64,000 nt of DNA from assembly GCA_038502055.1 (NCBI GenBank), contig JAXRKN010000015.1:124001-188000 (forward strand). Reading direction: 5' to 3'. The notes under the pieces are model-generated. The model made no database searches, was not told the DNA's origin, and saw only the letters and a program-made list of their open reading frames with translations. Shown here one piece after another: positions 35,516-45,945 of the stretch. Each line of letters begins with the position of its first letter. Within the stretch, counting starts at the first letter, position 1. The translations under genes and the position numbers were made by a program. Source of the DNA: Tanytarsus gracilentus. Lineage: Eukaryota > Arthropoda > Insecta > Diptera > Chironomidae.

Positions 35516-36173
35516 ATGAATTTTATTAAATTTTTATTGGTCGCTTCAGCTCTAAAGACTTTTGTTGAGTCAAATTTTGAATTTGAATTGAAGATTAAAA
35601 AATCATTTTCGAAACTCACATTTTTATTTCCGGCGGAAGTTCAGCGAGAGACAAAAAATTTGCGATCTTTGAAATTTAAATTTCAGTCAGTGGCGGCTAC
35701 TTTTTATGCACTGGAAGCTTGGCTCAACTCAGGCGATTGAAAACATCTCGACACTGCTCTTCTTCATCTAACTTTGAATGCACCAAACAGTGACAACATT
35801 CGAACCACTCGACTTCCATCAATTTCTCAAGAGACCAAAAATTTTAATGGCATTGAGAGCGACTGCAATTGGAGATGAAAAAATGTCGAAATATTAACAG
35901 TTTGCTGACTTTGTTGTGTTGCCGATTTAAAACTTCGTGAAGTTTCGGCGATAATAATTTAATTAAACTTCATATCGACACTTTGAAGCACTCGAGAATT
36001 TGATTTTTGAACAACAATAAATTTTTGACGGACTCCAGTTTGGATGCTTTTGACATGCTTGGACAACTTGAGGAAATTTATCTGGAAATTCTGGATTGAA
36101 TCGATTAAGGAAGAGTTGGTTCGACAATCTTGGTGGAGTGAAAATTTTGCATTTAGAAGGAAATCGAATTCAG
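35516..36173 (+). pseudogene. Decayed secreted leucine-rich-repeat gene
   Basis: An ATG with a signal peptide (MNFIKFLLVASALKTFVES) opens a 74-codon frame, but stops and frameshifts follow. Around 36038-36172, LDAFDMLGQLEEIYLE continues, after a one-base shift, as NSGLNRLRKSWFDNLGGVKI then LHLEGNRIQ, clear LRR consensus, followed by a GTGAGT donor. The intervening text (about 35740-36030) has stops in all frames. It is likely related to the insect secreted LRR family represented at 45946-46827. Confidence 0.65.
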
Positions 36174-36753
36174 GTGAGTTTAAATATTTTTTTTACTTAA
36201 AACACAATTTTTTATTTCTAACGTTTTTTAAATGTTTAAAATTACCCATTTAAAACGTTTTCTTATTCGTTTACGAGTTGGCGGTCGAAAAACTTTTTTC
36301 GCTCCTTTCCGTGTCGATCACATAGCTACTCGATGCACGGACTATATTTTCATGAATCGATTTATTTTCTTCAATCATTACAACATCAGCAGTTCAATCT
36401 CGATCATGACGATTGACTCAACTTCAGGAATGACTTTAGCAACAATCGCAGAGACAATTGATGGAGCAAAATCTAACAAAAATTGTTTTAAAATAATTCA
36501 TAATCATATCATGTGAACTCACAATGACTTGCGATTTCCATAAGTTGCATCATTATCCGTCTTCATAAAAATAAACAAGATGGGTCTGCAAACGGCGTTG
36601 CCATTTCCAATAGCTCCGCTGTCTTAGATTAGTACCCCATAGTTCTGAAAAATGGGCATTAGTGGCACTCCTGGCCGGCCATGATGGACATTCCTCAAAA
36701 ATCGTCAGTGTCAATCGATTCCTGATGCAATGACGAGTTCAACGATACCCATG
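36174..36753. repeat. Repeat debris including a 44-bp fragment of the MOF gene
   Basis: Positions 36573-36616 are identical to 21977-22020, near the start of the MOF-type gene. Positions 36620-36753 belong to the dispersed repeat (GTGGCACTCCTGGCCGGCCA) seen at 63.8-63.9 kb in reverse; this repeat continues at 38173 after the hAT insertion. No gene was seen. Confidence 0.65.
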
Positions 36754-36845
36754 TAGAGTTTCTCAAATCCCCGGGGAATGAGATTACGGGGACCCCGGGG
36801 AGGAAGAAAGTATAAAAAAAGACCTGTGTTTCCTTAATTTTTCAG

Positions 36846-37168
36846 CTACACAGTGGTTTCATCCTGAAGAAAATAATACATCTGATGTAATTGACATTTT
36901 TGATCAACTTTTTTACTCAATTTATTCTTTGAACCTCGGACCACAATATTCTGAAATATTTTTCTTTTCTCTATATGAAAGTAAGGCAGAATCAGCTTCC
37001 AAAGTTAAGAATTTTATGTACCCTCAAAACTATGTGTTTTTTGAGCGGGACTTTTCTCTAAAACTATGCATGAAACTTCATTACTTTTTTATATCAAATT
37101 TTTTGTTACTATCTCTCCTATTTATTTTTAAAAAATGCCTGTCAAAACAAGCTTTGGAAGTGCTTTAA
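36846..37168 (+). other. Exon-like open frame inside the hAT element, unidentified
   Basis: After a TTAATTTTTCAG acceptor-like site an open frame of about 107 codons runs to a stop at 37168: QWFHPEENNTSD ... YPQNYVFFERDF ... then a hydrophobic helix (HYFFISNFLLLSLLFIF) and a Lys-rich tail. It reads opposite to the transposase remnant and does not look like transposase. It may be a captured host exon or chance. I do not recognise it. Confidence 0.35.
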
Positions 37169-37535
37169 AATTGAAAAAATCAGAGACCCCAATCGCCTTT
37201 TCGTAGAATCATTGTACGTTCTTTGCAATGTTCCGCAATGTGAATGTGACCACAAATTCTCAGAGACAAGGCTTGAAATAATCAGGTGTTTTAAATTTCG
37301 TCTGCTACTTTTTGCTACTTTGAGAGAAAATCGACTTCAAAAATTCACAAAAATCTCACTTTTTATATGAAAAAGTGATGAAAATTTTCACAAGAAAATT
37401 AAAATCGTTGAAAAGCAACCTTCACTGTGAGCTAATATTTATTTAAAGCATATTTTATAACAAAAATAAAAGTTTTTTAAGAGAATATAAAAAGTTTAAC
37501 TAATAGAAAATGATGAGTTTAAAAATATAAAACGT

Positions 37536-37814
37536 TCAGCGGAAGTAGTTCTTAAGGAACATTACACAGTGAAGATTATGGTCAGACATTCGAGTTCTCT
37601 TCTTTGTTATGATGTCTCCAGCTTCTGAAAATGCTCTCTCTGAAGTAACTGACGTTGCCTGAATCGTCATTAAAGCATTTAGCAATCGGTTTAAAACTGG
37701 AGATCTTTGTTTAAGTCTCGCATATGATGTCATCTCTGTCTTAAAGTCCTTAGCGTTGCTAGGATCTTTAGTGCGAGAAGCATTCAGCTCTGTCAAACTC
37801 CGTTGATTTTGCAT
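37536..37814 (-). pseudogene. hAT transposase C-terminal dimerisation fragment
   Basis: The frame gives SPVLNRLLNALMTIQATSVT followed by SERAFSEAGDIITKKRTRMS and FLKNY, the hAT C-terminal dimerisation domain. The RNase H-like catalytic core and BED zinc finger are missing, so no active transposase is encoded. Confidence 0.88.
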
Positions 37815-38164
37815 CGAGCATTGCTGCTATCGATTTTTTCAAAATATTTCCAAACAAAGCTCCTGCTCATGACTATTTTTTTTATTGCACTTTCACTTAT
37901 TTAACTTGATGTTACCCTTTCAAAATACTTTTTTAAATTAAATTGTTTTACAAAAAAAAACTCAATTATATAGGTAAATATTTTTAATTTCAGGGATTTG
38001 TTTACAAAAAACTTATTTTTAATTAAAGTTTTGTATGAAAATTTTATTAAACTTTAGGATATTTTTTTTAGAATTTTCTAATTTTTCGGGGAATTTCCCC
38101 GGGGAGCAAAATAAGCGGGGATCCCCGGGGATCCCCGTCCCCGGGGTCCCCGAAAGAAACTCTA

Positions 38165-38634
38165 TACCCATGAAGCCATATAAGAGAAAATTTGTATGAA
38201 AAAGGACATTTTTGCACTCAGGGACGGTTCTTGGAGGGTCGTACCTCAAAATTAAATACTTCTTGCACAACTAGAGCCAAAACCCGATCTTTAGCCACAA
38301 ACCCGAGTCAAATCCGACCAGCCGTTCTTGAGATAAGGCGTTCACTAAGATCGTAAGAAAGTTAGATGACTTAAATGGCTCTAACTACTCGTAGGAGCAA
38401 TCGATTTCAAATCTGTTTTCGCCAGTTTGTAGGGTTTGCCTAGGCCTATCATTTGATATGTTTTGATATTGCACAAGGTAATGTCTTGGCACCAGGGGTC
38501 GAAAACAGGTTTTGGAAAAATCCAAAATTAATATATAGCGGAGCTATAATTAATTAGAGATGAAAACCTAAAAAAAATTTACAAAAACCCAATAAAAATT
38601 TTTAATCCTCATTGAAACTTTTAAAACGAGTGTC
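38165..38634 (-). repeat. Continuation of the dispersed repeat after the hAT insertion
   Basis: ATGAAGCCATATAAGAGAAA and following bases match, in reverse, 26221-26260 and 63780-63810. Positions 38370-38530 match 19535-19700 (GGCTCTAACTACTCGTAGGA). Confidence 0.65.
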
Positions 38635-39381
38635 GCTCACCTATCCGTCAGAAATTCCACTGAAAGGCTGTAAAAACTCCGTGGAAAATCTGCAAAAATT
38701 CCGAGGAGGAAAAAATCTGCGGAAATTCTTCTTAAAATTTTCTGCAGAAATTCCGTAAGCGGCCACCTCTATGTTATCAATCAAAATTTGCTACGTATAT
38801 TTTATCTTTGGAATTAGCTGAGAAATCACTTTAGCTCATTGACCAATGTTAAGCAACATTTGTGTCATACAGTGTATTAGATGGGTGACTGTTTTCTCAG
38901 TTCCATCCGCCAAGCTCGTTTCTTGTGTTGGTCGTGAGTTGAAATGTGGAACATGAGACACATTGAAATGGAACGGCTTACGCACTTGAATTTCGGATGG
39001 GCCCATTGCCGTTACACTTATTTCGTGTTTCGACAATGTCGCATTTGGTTGTCATTTGGTGCCTCCACCGCTCATGAATCCGCAAAAGAGGTAACGGCTG
39101 CCTAAGGGATGTGTCGCTAATATCTACTGAGGATTCCTCTGAGTAAAATGGATATCGCTCATAAGGTGCACCTTGCGTATACGAGTCTATCATAAGAGCA
39201 AGAAAAGACGTCTGAATAAGATGGTCATTGCAAAAAGGGTACAGTACAATAGGGCGCAAGTTCGCAGTGCCTTGACTGTATGATTTACTAAATGTCAGCT
39301 CCAGTCTGCCCACCTCCGCAATACAATCTTTGGAATTTCCGCAGATTTTTTCCCCTCTGAATTTCTGACGGATGGGTGAGC
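38635..39381. mobile_element. Inverted-repeat element, about 750 bp
   Basis: Ends GCTCACCTATCCGTCAGAAA and, reversed, GCTCACCCATCCGTCAGAAA form imperfect terminal inverted repeats that continue to AAAAAATCTGCGGAAATTC. Interior pieces recur at 19415-19560. No target duplication is obvious and no convincing protein is encoded. Confidence 0.55.
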
Positions 39382-39641
39382 AAATTCCTTTTAAAACCTT
39401 CTGAAGTTTTATTAATTAAAATTAAAAACAGCTAAATCGCATTATATAAAATTTTTATATTTAAATCCTCAAAAGTCTGCCATTAAATTTTAATAATTTC
39501 ATGAGTTGACGCTGAAAAGCTTTTGATTTAATTAAAAAAAGCTTTTGACATGCAAACAAATTTTTTACAATAAAATATTAATTTATTAAATTTCACAAAT
39601 TCATCAACTTTTGTCTCGCTCAGTCGTGAAATATTTTTAAA

Positions 39642-41893
39642 ATGAAATTTTCTTGCAATTTTTCCAAAAAATTAGAGATTTTCGTGCATTTTTGTTCGTT
39701 TTGTGGACTTTCGTTTTATGTCTATGAAATTTTTACAAAGTGGAATTACAATCCGGACATCATGACGACCTCCAAACACATTCCGAGCCATGAAATTCCA
39801 ATGCCAGCAATCACGATTTGCACGCCACTATTGGGCACAAAATCGATAATCGACATCGAGCCGATGTTTAAAAACATTTCGCTGTTTGAAAATCAAGAAA
39901 GTGAAAAATGCTTTCCGCCCCTTAGTCGCCTCTGCTACAAAGAAATTCCAGATGGTTTCGAGGATATTTCCGACGTCATTTTAGATGAATGTCTGCCAAC
40001 AGTAAATGACACTTTTCACGAATGCTACGAAACTTTTAATCAAATTTCATGCGAAAAAAATTTGCGTCAATTTATTTTATCGCAAGGTCGATGTTTCACC
40101 AGTAATATGGCAAATTTACACTCAAATTGGACACTTTCGAATGGCTACAAATCTCAAGACATTAATTTTCCATTTCGAGCGTCAGTTTTTCGAGAACTTT
40201 CATTCTCGATGATTTTGGATAAAGAAGATTTCTCAAATTTGTGTTTTAATAACTTCGTAAACTATCCAGTGGCGTTTCATCGACCAAATGAGATGCCGAA
40301 CGCAATTTTTCAGATTGAAAATTATGTCGAAATTGGAGAGGCGAAACTTTTTTATTTAACTGCAAAAATGACGTCGGCGGATGAGAGTTTGAGATCGTAC
40401 ACGCCGAAGCAGAGAGGATGCTACTTTGAGGGTGAGAAAATTTGACCTTTCTTTAGAGCTGCTAGAGTTTTTTGAAATATATCGGGGATATTTCAAAGAA
40501 ATAAAAAAAAGTGCAGTTTTAAGGGTAAATTTTCAAGAAAATCGGGTAAAATCCGGGACTGTCCCGGGAAATTAGTAGCAGATGGCTGGCCTAACTTTAT
40601 TGTGTAATTTGTGTGGGATTTAAATTCATTATGATATTTTTACTATAAAATTTTTAGCTTTCTAAAATTCCGGGACTGAAAAGCTGTAAACCCGGGATCC
40701 CGGGACTCCGAAAACCGGATTCATAAAGAGAAATTTAAGAAAATTTTGTAGAAATTAATGACAAAAATATTACAAAGAATTTTGAATATTAGAAAAGTAG
40801 TTTTGAGCATTTTTAAAGGAATTTTTTTTAATTTTTAATTTATTATTTTATTCGATAAAATTTCTAAACTTTGAAATGAACTAAAAAATTCATTAAATTT
40901 ACATTGATTTTAAAAAATTCCCTTTTCAATCCCGCAGAATTGGGATTAATTTTTTAAGGATCCCGGAATTTTCCGGGAAATCCCGATCCCGGGATCCCGT
41001 TCGAAACCCCTAACTATAATAAATAATTTTAATAAATTAATTTCTTTAAGGTGAAAAAAAGCTTCAATTTTTCAACTCCTACACAAAAGCTCAGTGCGAG
41101 TATGAATGTTTGATAAACTTTACTCATAAAACTTGTGATTGCGTTAATTTTTTAATGCCGCACAGTGAAAACATGAAAATTTGCAATTTTTCGATGAACG
41201 AGTGTGTGATGGAAGCTGGAATACTTTCAGTTTCGAGCGATAACGGTTTGACTCCGTTTAGTGCTTGCGATTGTTTGCCGCCATGCAACGACATTTTGTA
41301 TTCGGTTAGCAGCGAAGTGACGGAAAAAATTGATCATGAAAAAGATTTACATATTCAAAAAAGATTGCAGAAATATAAAAATCAAGGGTGAGTGAATGTT
41401 TTTAAAATTTAATTAAATAAAAAGTAAATTTTCAGACGCAACATAACTTTTTCGGATGTTTACGTGAATTTCATTTCGTTCGAAATTGTCCATGAGGAAA
41501 GATTTGTCGCTTACCGACTTCAGGATTTTATTGGTAGAAATTTTAATTTAATTAAAGAAAATTATAATTAATTTTTTATAGCCGATTGTGGAGGTTTGAG
41601 CGGATTTTTCTTAGGAATTTCACTCTTGTCAATCATCAAAATTTTTCATAAAGTTTTTAAATTCTTTTCAAACTTTCGAAACAAAGTAAAAGTTGAAAAT
41701 TTATTCAATAAAGTCAATTTAAAAGCTGAAACACTTGGATTAAAGTGGAGAAAATCAAAACTTGACATGTAAGAAAATTTTAAAGTTAAAAACCAATAAG
41801 TTTTGATTTAACTTTCTTAAATTAGCGCACCTGAAGCATGGACAAATGAAGTCGTGAATATCGAGATGGATTTTGAAGAAAATGTTTTTGTGA
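39642..41893 (+). CDS. Pickpocket-type DEG/ENaC sodium channel subunit
   Basis: Five exons (39642-40431, 41051-41387, 41436-41533, 41582-41768, 41827-41893) total 492 codons, all with GT/AG sites. The N-terminal helix (EIFVHFCSFCGLSFYVYEIF) is followed by a FPAITIC-like IPMPAITICTP, a Cys-rich extracellular region, RGCYFEGEKKLQFFNSYTKA and QCEYECLINFTHKTCDCVNF, the PPK thumb-domain signature, CDCLPPC, then the second helix DCGGLSGFFLGISLLSIIKI with the GxS-like selectivity segment (GIS) and a cytoplasmic tail. PPK channels are trimeric amiloride-sensitive cation channels in sensory neurons and epithelia. Which paralogue this is cannot be told. Confidence 0.9.
40432..41050. repeat. Intron 1 of the pickpocket gene with CCCGGG-rich repeat
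   Basis: The intron contains repeats of GGGATCCCGG/ATCCCGGGAT type (40540-40720 and 40930-41010) ending in CGAAACCCCTA. These resemble the small hAT-type element at 59549-59743. Clean ends or a target duplication could not be found. Confidence 0.6.
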
Positions 41894-42728
41894 TGGATTT
41901 TCAGAAAGTTGCTCGAAAAACTTTTTAATTACGATTTTAATAAAATTTTATTTCGCTTAAAAAGATGAAAATAAATTTAACTTTAAATTTTCAAAATTAG
42001 TTTTAAAATTAAAGGAGAAAAAAATTAATTTTTTTGATTTTAAATTTTTTGAAAATGGTTAAAAACAGGTGGTGAGAAGCTCGCAGGTACTCAAATACCT
42101 GCAGGTATTCAGTACCTGCAAGCTTTCCACCCCCTGAATTTATCCATTTTTGAATTATATTAAAAAGCTTCAAAAATAGCCAGTTTGTTTCGTCTTAGGC
42201 TGACTAGGGTTTTTAAAAAAATCGGAATATCAAAATTTTTCTCGTTTGAGCAAAGAAATATCGTAAAATTTTATGTTATATTTTTTTAATCACATCAAAA
42301 AAAGGAAATTTCAAGCAGATGGACAGCCTGCAAAAAAATTAATTAACTTTTAAAATTTATAATAATTTTTTAGTAATTTTTTGTCTTACCTATAGTTTAA
42401 AACGGGCGCGTCTTCCTGGTAACTCCAGCGTGCTACCTATTAGCAATCAATCAATCAATCAGTAATTTTTTGTCTTACCTAAAGCGTTTAATTTTTAAAA
42501 AATCAATTTTTTTATTATTCAAGTCTTAATCAAGGATTGAGAAGTTTTAAATTTTAAGCTTATAAAATTTTGAAATTTTCAACTTTCAAAATTTTGAATT
42601 TTTCAACTTTCAAAATTTTGAATTTTTCAACTTTCAAAATTTTGAAATTTTCAGAGCTTGGAAATTTTTTAAAAATAATTTTCTTGCTCACAAATGTTAT
42701 TCAACGTGTTATTAGTCACACGTTGTTG
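41894..42728. other. Repeat-bearing spacer upstream of TTC30
   Basis: Positions 42066-42137 are an imperfect palindrome (arms CAGGTGGTGAGAAGCTCGCA and its partner ending CACCCCCTG). Positions 42392-42460 are a retroposon listed separately. Positions 42573-42652 hold about four copies of a 24 bp unit (TTTCAACTTTCAAAATTTTG). No gene was seen. Confidence 0.65.
42392..42460 (+). mobile_element. 5'-truncated short retroposon with 20-bp target-site duplication
   Basis: AGTAATTTTTTGTCTTACCT is repeated exactly at 42372-42391 and 42461-42480. The 69 bp insert reads ...ACGGGCGCGTCTTCCTGGTA, ACTCCAGCGTGCTACC and ends in an AATC-type tail. It belongs to the family of 18671-18790. Confidence 0.8.
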
Positions 42729-42743
42729 GTATCCAATAGCAAC
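42729..42743 (+). promoter_or_regulatory. X-box-like RFX site upstream of TTC30
   Basis: GTATCCAATAGCAAC fits the X-box consensus GTNRCC-N(0-3)-RGYAAC with one mismatch in the left half-site. It lies 61 bp before the ATG, the usual range for RFX-controlled ciliary genes. Confidence 0.6.
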
Positions 42744-42803
42744 GACTCAGTTACAAACAAATATTTCTCACATTTTTTCATAAAATTATTTAACTTATCA
42801 AAA

Positions 42804-45449
42804 ATGATGTTAAAAGGTTCAATTCGCGACTCTGAATACACGAAAACAATTTACTTGATGGTAAAATTTAAAAATAAATTAAATTAATGTGAATTTAAAA
42901 GTTTCTTTTACAGATCAAAGAGGGTCAGTATAACGGAGTCATTAACATCCTCAACAATGTCCGTGAAGCGTCCACAACCCGCGCTGGTCTTTCCCTCCTC
43001 GGTCACTGCTATTATCAATCGCAAGATTTCATTGAAGCATCAAACTGCTACGAAATGCTCTGCGACTTGTGTCCCGATGTTCAAGAGTATAAACTTTACT
43101 ATGCTCAATCACTCTACCAATCTGGACTTTTTGAGGAAGCTCTCAAAGTCGCAAACATGATTGAAGCTGAAAATTTAAGAGAAAAAGTTCTTCAACTTCA
43201 ATCTGCGATTTATTTTAGCAGCGAAGATTACACAGCTTCACAAGCGATTTTACTCAAGCGTCAATCGGCAACGGCTCAAACTTTAAATGACGAAGGATGC
43301 TTGCTCTATCAAGCGAATCTTTATGAAGATTCATTGCAGAGATTTTTTCTCTCGCTTCAAACTGGATTTAATCCATTGACGGCTTACAATGCGGCACTTT
43401 GTCATTATAGAAAAAAAGAATTTTCGCAAGCTTTAAATATGATTGGTGAAATTATTGAGAGGGGAATCAGAAATTATCCAGAGCTCGGCATTGGAGCGCA
43501 AGCTGAAACTGAAGGCGGTGCTCGAAGTGTTGGAAATCCTCCGGCTCTTTCGCTCTCAGGTCTCGTTCAAGCTTTAAATTTGAAAGCTGCAATTGAATAT
43601 CAGGAAGGAAATGTTGAGCAAGCACGTGAAGCACTCATGGACCTTCCGCCGAGAAGTGAGCCTGAGCTTGATCCAGTGACACTTCACAACATGGCACTAA
43701 CAGCCGAAAATATGAACGGAAGCGTTAAACTTCGTCGACTCGCATTTTTACTCGAACTCGGTCCGATTTGTCCTCTCGAGACTTTTTCAAATTTGCTAAT
43801 TTTGTGCTGTAAAAATGAAATGTTTGACACAGCTGCAGACATTCTGGCGGAACATGCTCAAATGACTTATAAATATTTGTCGCCATTTCTTTATGAACTC
43901 CTCGATGCCATCATCACATCTCAATCGTCAGTTGAAGAAGCTGAAAAGAAGCTTGGTGTGCTTTCGAGTAGTTTGGCGACAAAACTTCGCACTTTGAGCT
44001 CTAAAGTTCAAGAATGTCGAATGGCGTCCGATCAAAATGCATTGAGAAGTGCATTGAGGGAGTACGAAGGAGTTCTTCAAGAGTATGAACCTGTTGCGAT
44101 GACACGAGCTTGGATTTATTGGCGTAAGTTGGGTTAAAATTATAATTAATTACTAATATATAATTAATTTACAATAATTAATTTACAATAATTAATTGCT
44201 TATAAATAATTATTTTACAATAATTAATTACTTATTGATAATTAATTGCTAATAAATAATTAATTTACAATAATTAATTACGAATTGATGATTAATTACT
44301 AATAAATAATTAATTGACATTAATTAATTACTAATAAATAATTAATTTACAATAATAAATTACTAATAAATAATTATTTTTTAACTAATTGATAATTAGT
44401 AACTAATTAATAATTAATTACTATTAAAAAATTAATTTATTAATAATTAATTACTAATGAATAATTAATTTACATTAATTAATTACTAATAAATAATTAA
44501 TTTACAATAATTAATTACTAATAAAAAATTAATTTACAATAATTAATTACTAATTGATAATTAATTTACAATAATTAATTACTAATAAATAATTAATTTA
44601 CAATAATTAATTACTAATTAATAATTAATTTACAGTAATTAATCACTAATAAATAATATTAAAGGTGAAAACGATTTCGTGAGTGCCGAAAGAGAATTTC
44701 GAACGAGTGCCGAATTTTGCTCTGAAACGACAACTTGGAGATTGCATGCTGCCCATGTTCTGTTTATGAGAGGCGACAAATACAAAGAAGCCGCTGCATT
44801 TTATGAACCGATAGTCAGGCAGAGTTATGACGATGTAAGAAATTTTTAAATTATTTATTTTAAATTTTAATCATTTTTATTTTCTAGATTTTATCGATCT
44901 CAGCGATTGTTCTTGCTAATTTATGCGTGTCCTACATCATGGTAGAATTTAATATTTTTTAAAATTTACAATAACCTTTAAGAATAATTTTAGACATCAC
45001 AAAACGAGCAAGCCGAAGAATTAATGAGAAAAGTTGAGCGGAGTGAGGAACGGAAGGGAAATGCGGATGGTCAGTGCCTTCACTTGTGCATCATAAATCT
45101 CGTCATTGGAACTCTTTATTGCGCGAAAGGAAATTATGAGTTTGGACTTTCGCGTATTGCGCATGCATTGATGGTGGTTGAGGGCGAGGCAAGTACACGA
45201 CTTTGTGCTGACACTTGGATTCACGTGAAAAGATGTGTTCTTGGGCTGTTGAGTGGACTTGCGAAGCAGACAATTGTTTTGCCTTCGTTGGCGATTCAAG
45301 ACACAATTAATTTTCTGCATGCATGCGAAATTTATGGACTCACGACTCCGGCAATTTTACCCGATGAAGAAAACGATGACGTTCAAACGATTGGAATTGA
45401 GTCGAGGAAATTGAGATATTTGATGATGAAAATTATGGAGTATGAGTAA
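42804..45449 (+). CDS. Tetratricopeptide repeat protein 30 / intraflagellar transport IFT70
   Basis: Five exons (42804-42860, 42914-44123, 44665-44834, 44888-44941, 44994-45449) sum to 648 codons, close to the usual 650-665 of TTC30. The ATG at 42804 opens MMLKGSIRDSEYTKTIYLMI and runs into KEGQYNGVINILNN and STTRAGLSLLGHCYY, typical of the family. TPR helices fill the protein: GHCYYQSQDFIEASNCYE, YYAQSLYQSGLFEEALKVA, NEGCLLY-like NDEGCLLYQANLYEDSLQ and a C-terminal GTLYCAKGNYEFGLSRI. TTC30 is a TPR superhelix of the IFT-B core and is needed for axonemal tubulin modification and cilium assembly; in flies ciliated cells are sensory neurons and sperm. The third intron-exon junction follows a 540 bp AT-rich repeat intron. 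Confidence 0.92.
44124..44664. repeat. AT-only tandem repeat filling TTC30 intron 2
   Basis: About 530 bp of TAATTAATTACTAATAAATA-type units with period around 24-40 bp, almost lacking G and C. The splice sites outside it are normal. Confidence 0.85.
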
Positions 45450-45945
45450 AAAAATTTGTTTATTTACAATTTAAAATTAAAAGCTGAATTGGATGTTCAA
45501 AGAGAGTCTTTAATAGTTAAAGACAGCTTTAAATGAACCACATACCCAAAGATGGGAAATTGCATTTTAATTAAATAAAAATTACATTACAAATAATTAA
45601 TAACATTTTCATACAAAATTCATAAAATTAAATTAAATTCCATGTAATTTTTTTGTAACTGTCCATCTCTGCACACACCTCTAGGTTTTCAGCCCTGAAT
45701 TAATTTTTTAAGGATTTGATCACTCAAAGCTGATTTACCCATTGAAGCAGAGCTCTTGAAAGATTAAAATTATCCAATTTAAAAATAATTCTTTAGAATT
45801 TTGATAAGTTTTGAGTGGCTTTGTTTAAAAATTGTTTTTCCCCACGATTAAAATTTACGAGTTTACTTTTTGATAAGATAAGAACAAAAATAAAATATTT
45901 GTGAAAAACTTGAGGCAGTTTTAATTGAACTGTTTAAGATTAATA
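45450..45945. other. Spacer with a MITE and a GATA-motif promoter
   Basis: Contains the hAT-type MITE at 45547-45671 and, 64 bp before the next ATG, the double motif GATAAGATAAG (45872-45882), a GATA-factor site typical of gut, fat body or blood-cell genes. Confidence 0.6.
45547..45671. mobile_element. hAT-type MITE
   Basis: The ends CAAAGATGGGAAATT and, reversed, CAGAGATGGACAGTT are flanked by an 8 bp near-identical target duplication (CACATACC / CACACACC). It is 125 bp long and non-coding. Confidence 0.78.

Larger units (their letters stand above)
36754..38164 (-). mobile_element. hAT DNA transposon, internally deleted, nested in a dispersed repeat
   Basis: Terminal inverted repeats TAGAGTTTCT (36754-36763 and its reverse complement at 38155-38164) are flanked by a perfect 8 bp target duplication TACCCATG (36746-36753 and 38165-38172). 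Subterminal regions are rich in CCCCGGGG. A minus-strand hAT dimerisation-domain fragment lies inside. 8 bp duplications plus this domain define the hAT superfamily. Confidence 0.9.

Noticed and set aside
36232..36516. 94-codon frame upstream of the hAT element
   Set aside because: Low-complexity composition, flanked by repeats, with no recognisable domain.
38836..39313. Minus-strand frames of 66 and 111 codons in the inverted-repeat element
   Set aside because: No domain, and fragments recur elsewhere in rearranged non-coding form.
40540..41010. CCCGGG-rich sequence in the pickpocket intron as a CpG-type regulatory island
   Set aside because: The same words occur in transposon ends at 36.75, 38.1 and 59.6 kb, so it is repeat-derived.
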